Origin: Liolophura sinensis
Lineage: Eukaryota; Mollusca; Polyplacophora; Chitonida; Chitonidae
Direction of reading: 5' to 3'
DNA length: 64,000 nt
Assembly (NCBI RefSeq): GCF_032854445.1
Contig: NC_088303.1
Span: 22,697,501-22,761,500, forward strand
In this document: piece after piece, positions 59,000 through 64,000 of the stretch
How positions within the stretch are numbered: the stretch's first letter is position 1
Layout of the letters: each line of letters begins with the position of its first letter
The notes under the pieces: model-generated
Database searches by the model: none
What the model was told of the DNA's origin: nothing
The model's input: only the letters and a program-made list of their open reading frames with translations
Made by a program: the position numbers and the translations under genes

Positions 59000-61355
59000 A
59001 TTACCTAATCGACATCTACTGATTTCCCTGTTGTAATTAATGTTATTAAATGTACCGTGTGTATGAGAGATAACGAGCATTCTGATCTGTCAATTCGTTG
59101 CGATCAAACCTCGATGAACATAAAAATATTTAGGCCACGCCTCCGCGGACGCTCTACCGTGAACCACGGACTACTTTTATTACCCAGAGCCACTTGGCTC
59201 AATACAGTGCATCCCCACGACTGACAGAGATGGTAAACAACAATAAATTTAAGTTCAGAAAATACGGCACACTGAAAACAAGAATGTCATATTCATATGC
59301 AAAAATATACTTAAATCCCTTGCCTGATTCGCTGATAACAATTACCTGACAAAATTGTATGGAAAATGTCATATCTGCAAAATATGGAGAACGTGTGTGC
59401 ACAAAGTTCCATAAAATGCTATGTAGACCCAAAACGTTTTCTTGCTTGGATGCGTTAAAAAGAAAAATACGTAAAAGACAATGTGATTTAAACTTGAATG
59501 GGCCAGTACGATATTGTACATGCCCAAAATTTCTATGAAATTTTGAGAACGACTTTTGCTGAGAAGCATTGACAAGAAACTTCTAAACCACTACAAAAAG
59601 GCTATGGATGGATTTACGCAGGGAAAGACCGTGACCATATTAGCATGACGACTACGAAAATAGCATACGATTGCATTGACCGGTAATAATTACGGATGGA
59701 TAATCAAATGGCTAAACACTAAAAACAGACGAGGTAGTGCTTAGCGTACGCAAAACATGAGCTTTATTGTATTGAATGATCGGAACGCAAGCGCTTTAAC
59801 AACTCTTTTAGGATGTACGGCCATTGAAACACAATTACACCCTAAAATAAGATCAGCCTTTCTACCGCTGTGACACAAGAGGTACGGGTTCAAACCCGCC
59901 CTTAGAGAGGGAATTTGTAGATTGCTCCGCTCTCAAGAATTTTTCAGTTATACAATGACAGCCAGTTTTATGGATGGAGGGAACCAGAGCGGCCATCATG
60001 AACGACGGACGAACTTTATCAGATGTGAGGCACACCATATTGTTAATTTGTCTAATGGGTCTGCTACAGGACTGTATGCTTGGTTCAAAGCCATTAAAGC
60101 GAGATAGTATATGTTTTTCAACGAGACAACATTTATCTATGACACAATGGTTTCGTTAAGACATCATTCCTACGGCTAACGGCAGAATGAAAAGTGTATG
60201 CGTCGGAAAGGGATTAAAGTTTGAGAAGGGAATGCAGGCAAATCACAAAGGCTTCGCCTTTTACGTTTAAGAGCATCTACTTGTCAAGCTAAAAACCGGA
60301 TGTCAACTGCTCATAAATCGCCTATTCTGGGGTGCTCCGGAAGAATTGTTAATCTGCTTTAAAATAAACGTCTATAGTTATTTATTTGTTCCTTAGTCTT
60401 TCAGCCATATCAGATAAGCTAAGTCTCCCAGGGAGAGTCTTAGTAAGAGCTCCACAACAAATGGTTGTCAATGATGGGTCACTACCAGTTATTGCTGGTT
60501 TCATGATGCATTGAAGGTGCATTGTGGTAATAAATTTCTTATCAGGCTTATTGACCGGGAAATTTATCAAAGTACAATGCTCACAGACAATAAGCTCCTA
60601 GGTAAAATTATTAAAACTAATCAAAGCATTTCTAATGTGAACATTGATATAAATTGTAACGTGAAAACGCTTTTTATCACAAAACATTATGAAGAATGTT
60701 TGGTCCGCCCGATACAAGAACACTTACGTGATCACATAAAACTTATTCAACCGTTCGACCTTGTAAAAATCCACTGTGCAAGCTTATGGCTGAATTACTT
60801 CGCAGACCCAGGCTTTTTTATTTGATATAACAATGAACAGGAAAAGAATTTGGGTCAGTTCTTAAATATAACAGCATACTTTATCGTCACGCATATTTCA
60901 GTGAATAACCAAGTGCCTCGTGACCAGACGTGTTTATGGAACGCTTTATAATAATCAGTTCAAAGCCATTTCTATTCCTATAATAAAAAGGTAAAACCTC
61001 ACTGATGCCGAGAGGAACTTTGACATTCTATATTTGGTATGCTCTAGTAGTTGCTGCAGTATCATAATTGCGGGTGGAGTCCCTGACTGCTTCCGACCTG
61101 TGTGCTGTAAGCGATCAATGAATTTATAGGGGCTTCACGGGATAACAGACTGGTTAATTAAAACATTGCTTGTGGACATTTGTTACTGAACGATGACAGG
61201 TTACATTCAATAAACAGTTCATGTATATATCACCACTTTCAAAGAAGTTTGGTTACTCCAAGAGAAATACTTACAAGGGATAGTCATCCCACACTTGAGT
61301 ACAACCACCAAGGCTGCAATTCACAGTCAAAAAGAGCACTCTTTTTCACAGCCAC
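59000..61355. other. Mostly unassigned DNA
   Basis: Contains a weak SINE tail at 59.93 kb and two facing open frames at 60.38-60.83 kb (see findings). No supported gene. Confidence 0.45.
59930..60000 (-). mobile_element. Weak SINE-like tail fragment
   Basis: CTCAAGAATTTTTCAGTTAT, ACAATGACAGCCAG and ATGGATGGAGGGAACC echo the SINE A/D 3' region. Preceding GGTACGGGTTCAAACCCGCC resembles a B box, but in the opposite sense. Confidence 0.3.
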
Positions 61356-61370
61356 CAAAACCGCCATTTA

Positions 61371-61657
61371 GTAGAACGTCTGCTTCGGGGGTGGTAGATC
61401 CAGAGTCAACCGTGGGTCGGGTCACACATAAGACCTTGGCGTTCAGCATTAAGGTGATAGTGCAACAACTTGTTTGAGTATAATGGCACGGGCAGGGAGG
61501 TTTACTTTCCTTCGGTAATCGTTTTAGTGAAGCAACACGAGTTACAGAATGGTGGAAATCTGTCCTGCAACAAAGAGACACATTACATGCGCTCTAAGAA
61601 CTCCTTCGTCGTCGTCATGTGACTGAAAACACACAAGCACTCACTCACTCACTCACT
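61371..61657 (+). mobile_element. SINE family B inserted in a minisatellite, with target duplication
   Basis: The copy runs from GTAGAACGTCTGCTTCGG to a CACTCACTCACTCACTC tail and lacks the first bases of the head. The 15-base sequence CAAAACCGCCATTTA flanks it exactly at 61356-61370 and 61658-61672. This target-site duplication is itself one unit of the following array. Confidence 0.75.
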
Positions 61658-63330
61658 CAAAACCGCCATTTACAGCCACTACCACCACCATTTTACTCCC
61701 ATCAAGACAAAGTTCAAACACCCAAAACCGTCACTCACAATCACTGGCCAAGGCCACCACTCACAAGCACAAAAACCGCCACTCAGAATCACAAAGACCG
61801 CCACTCACAAACACCAAAACCGTCACTCAGAATCACCAAGACCGCAACTCACAAACACCAAAACCGCCACTCACAATCACCAAGACCGCCACTCACAAAC
61901 ATCAAAACCGTCACTCACAAGCACCAAGATTGCCACTCACAAACACCAAAACCGCCACTCAGAATCACTGGCCAAGGCCACCACTCACAATCACCAAGAC
62001 CGCCACTCACAAACACCAAAACCGTCATTCAGAATCACCGGCCAACACCACCACTCACAAGCACAAAAAACCGCCACTCAGAATCACAAAGACCGCCACT
62101 CACAAACACCAAAACCGTCACTCAGAATCACCAAGACCGCCACTCACAAACACCAATACCGCCACACACAATCACCAAGATTGCCACTCACAAACACCAA
62201 AACCGCCACTCAGAATCACCAAGACCGCAACTCACAAACACCAAAACCGCCACTCACAAACACCAAAACCGTCACTCAGAATCACTGGCCACGGCCACCA
62301 CTCACAATCAACAAGACCGCCACTTACAAACACCAAAACCGCCACTCAGAATCACCAAGACCGCCACTCACAAACACCAAAACCGCCACTCAGAATCACC
62401 AAGACCGCCACTCACAAACACCAAAACCGTCATTCAGAATCACTTGGCCAAGGCCACTACTCACAAGCACCAGAACCACCACTCAGAATCACCAAGACCG
62501 CCACTCACAAACACCAAAACTGTCACTCACAATCACCGGCCAAGACCACCACTCACAAACACCAAAACCACCACTCAGAATCACCAAGACCGCCACTCAC
62601 AAACACCAAAACCGTCACTCAGAATCACCGGCCAAGACCACCACTCACAAACACCAAAACCGCCACTCACAATCGCCAAGACCACCTCTCACAAACACCA
62701 AAACCGTCACTCAGAATCACCAACGAGGCCACCACTCACAAACACCAAAATCGCCACTCAGAATCACCAAGATCACTAAAATCACCATTTACAACCACCC
62801 AGACCGCCATTTACAACCATCACTTCCGCCATTCACTCACACTGACCAAAACCGCCATTCACAATCACCAAGACCGCCATTTACAACCATCGAGACCGAT
62901 ATTCACAATCATCAAGACCGTCACTCACAACCACCAAGAACGCCATTCATAATCACAAAGACCACCACTGAGAACCAGCAAGACCGCCATTTACAACCAT
63001 CAAGACCGATATTCACAATCACCAAGACCGTCACTCACAACCACAAAGAACGTCATTCATAATCACAAAGACCACCACTGAGAACCAGCAAGACCGCCAT
63101 TTACAACCATCAAGGCCGATATTCACAATCACCAAGGCCGTCACTCACAACCACCAAGAACGCCATTCATAATCACAAAGACCACCACTGAGAACCAGCA
63201 AGACCGCCATTTACAACCATCAAGGCCGATATTCACAATCACCAAGACCGTCACTCACAACCACCAAGAACGCCATTCATAATCACAGAGACCACCACTG
63301 AGAACCATCAAGACCGCCATTCACAACCAT
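61658..63330. repeat. ~22-bp minisatellite, about 75 copies
   Basis: Unit CACTCACAAACACCAAAACC plus GC alternates with CACTCAGAATCACCAAGACC plus GC, with GGCCAAGGCCACCAC interruptions and a later TTTACAACCATCAAGACCG variant. From 62930 on, a higher-order block of about 119 bp recurs (62991, 63110, 63229). All three plus frames are open for hundreds of codons (up to 386) purely because the units lack stops. Confidence 0.93.
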
Positions 63331-63334
63331 AAAC

Positions 63335-63575
63335 CGAGTGGCGAAGAGGTGAACTTTGATCGAAAGTGAAGCTGTGCAGTGGTGAACTTGACTGCAAAGA
63401 TGAAACCGGATGTTGTGGTGACACTGGACAAAAGGGTGAACTTGAATGGGGATGTGAAACTGAACGCAGGGGTGAACTTCAAATTTAGCTTGAATCCGGA
63501 CGGATGACTAACCTGGCTGGACTGTTGATGTGAAAGTGGACGGAAGGTGAACTTCATTGGTGAGTTGAAACTGTG
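63335..63575. repeat. Decayed ~45-bp repeat
   Basis: GGTGAACTTGAxTGxxxAxGTGAAACTG-like units repeat about five times next to the previous array. Confidence 0.45.
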
Positions 63576-64000
63576 CATACATTTGGCTTATAGTTCTATC
63601 AAAAACAAGGAAAACAAAATGGCTGATGTGCAGTCTTAAAGGATAAGACAGCACCTGGTTAAAACATATTTCAATCGAAAGCAAGATTCTCAAGCTTTCT
63701 AAAAAAAATATCATACTTTACTATTTCAATGACATTTCACCGAATAACATGTAGATCAAAATGTCAATACTAAACAAATGGCTGGTGTGAATCGAGGAAG
63801 ACACCTTGAGAATTTTATTCAATCAAACACGTGGCTATCAGGTTGCGCCGGACTAAGCTGAGACGCAGCCTGTATCCTTTCTCTCCATGAAGAGACATAT
63901 GATAGCACAAAACTACTGCATTATATATCTTTTTGAGATCGTTTGCAACGATCTAGTTACATACAGCCGAGGGGTCATTTCACACGGTGGTGTGAAATAG
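63576..64000. other. Unassigned DNA at the window end
   Basis: No recognised element or exon. Confidence 0.5.

Noticed and set aside
61619-63062. Very long open frames (up to 386 codons) in all three plus frames
   Set aside because: They are products of a stop-free ~22-bp minisatellite. Every frame gives the same kind of THKHQNRHSE-type repeat, and frames change with unit indels.

Overview
This is eukaryotic, intron-rich, AT-leaning DNA crowded with repeats. The best fit is a lophotrochozoan, most probably a mollusc. Three things point there: a two-exon precursor for the molluscan cardioactive tripeptide NdWFamide, many copies of a tRNA-derived SINE whose 3' end (TTGAGTACGGCGTAAAAC, then an A/T-rich tail) I recall from mollusc genomes, and other SINE families with CACTCACT-type tails. 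Genes are sparse and nothing is bacterial or viral.

Layout. 0-14 kb: mostly unassigned DNA with SINE copies at 4.6, 5.7, 9.2 and 12.85 kb and a decayed repeat at 0.59-1.06 kb. 14.3-15.5 kb: two minisatellites. 15.83-17.94 kb, minus strand: the NdWFamide precursor gene, with a TATA box, a signal-peptide exon ending in the peptide, a 1.7 kb intron and a terminal exon. 18-30.6 kb: SINE pieces, a 0.4 kb direct duplication (19.73 and 21.12 kb) and minisatellites at 19.0, 21.6, 23.1, 24.0 and 25.2 kb. 32.14-33.58 kb, plus strand: the last three coding exons of a CLCN6-type endosomal chloride/proton exchanger, carrying CBS domain 2. 36-45.3 kb: SINEs, a retroelement reverse-transcriptase remnant split by a SINE (42.1-42.8 kb), and large arrays with 28-bp (38.3 and 43.6 kb) and 50-bp (44.2-45.3 kb) periods. 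45.97-54.8 kb, minus strand: a secreted or surface protein gene encoding a LamG domain, a Thr/Ser-rich linker on small exons and a PAN/apple domain. 55-64 kb: SINEs, further tandem repeats, one GC-rich unidentified probable terminal exon at 58.66-58.91 kb (minus), and a 1.7 kb array of about 22-bp units (61.66-63.33 kb) that is open in all three plus frames but is not a gene.

The genes are not functionally linked as far as I can see: a neuropeptide, an endosomal exchanger and an extracellular LamG/PAN protein. Tandem arrays and SINEs dominate the architecture. Several SINE copies retain exact target-site duplications, so their insertion events can be read directly. All identifications rest on reading the sequence and on recalled family knowledge; no database search was run.
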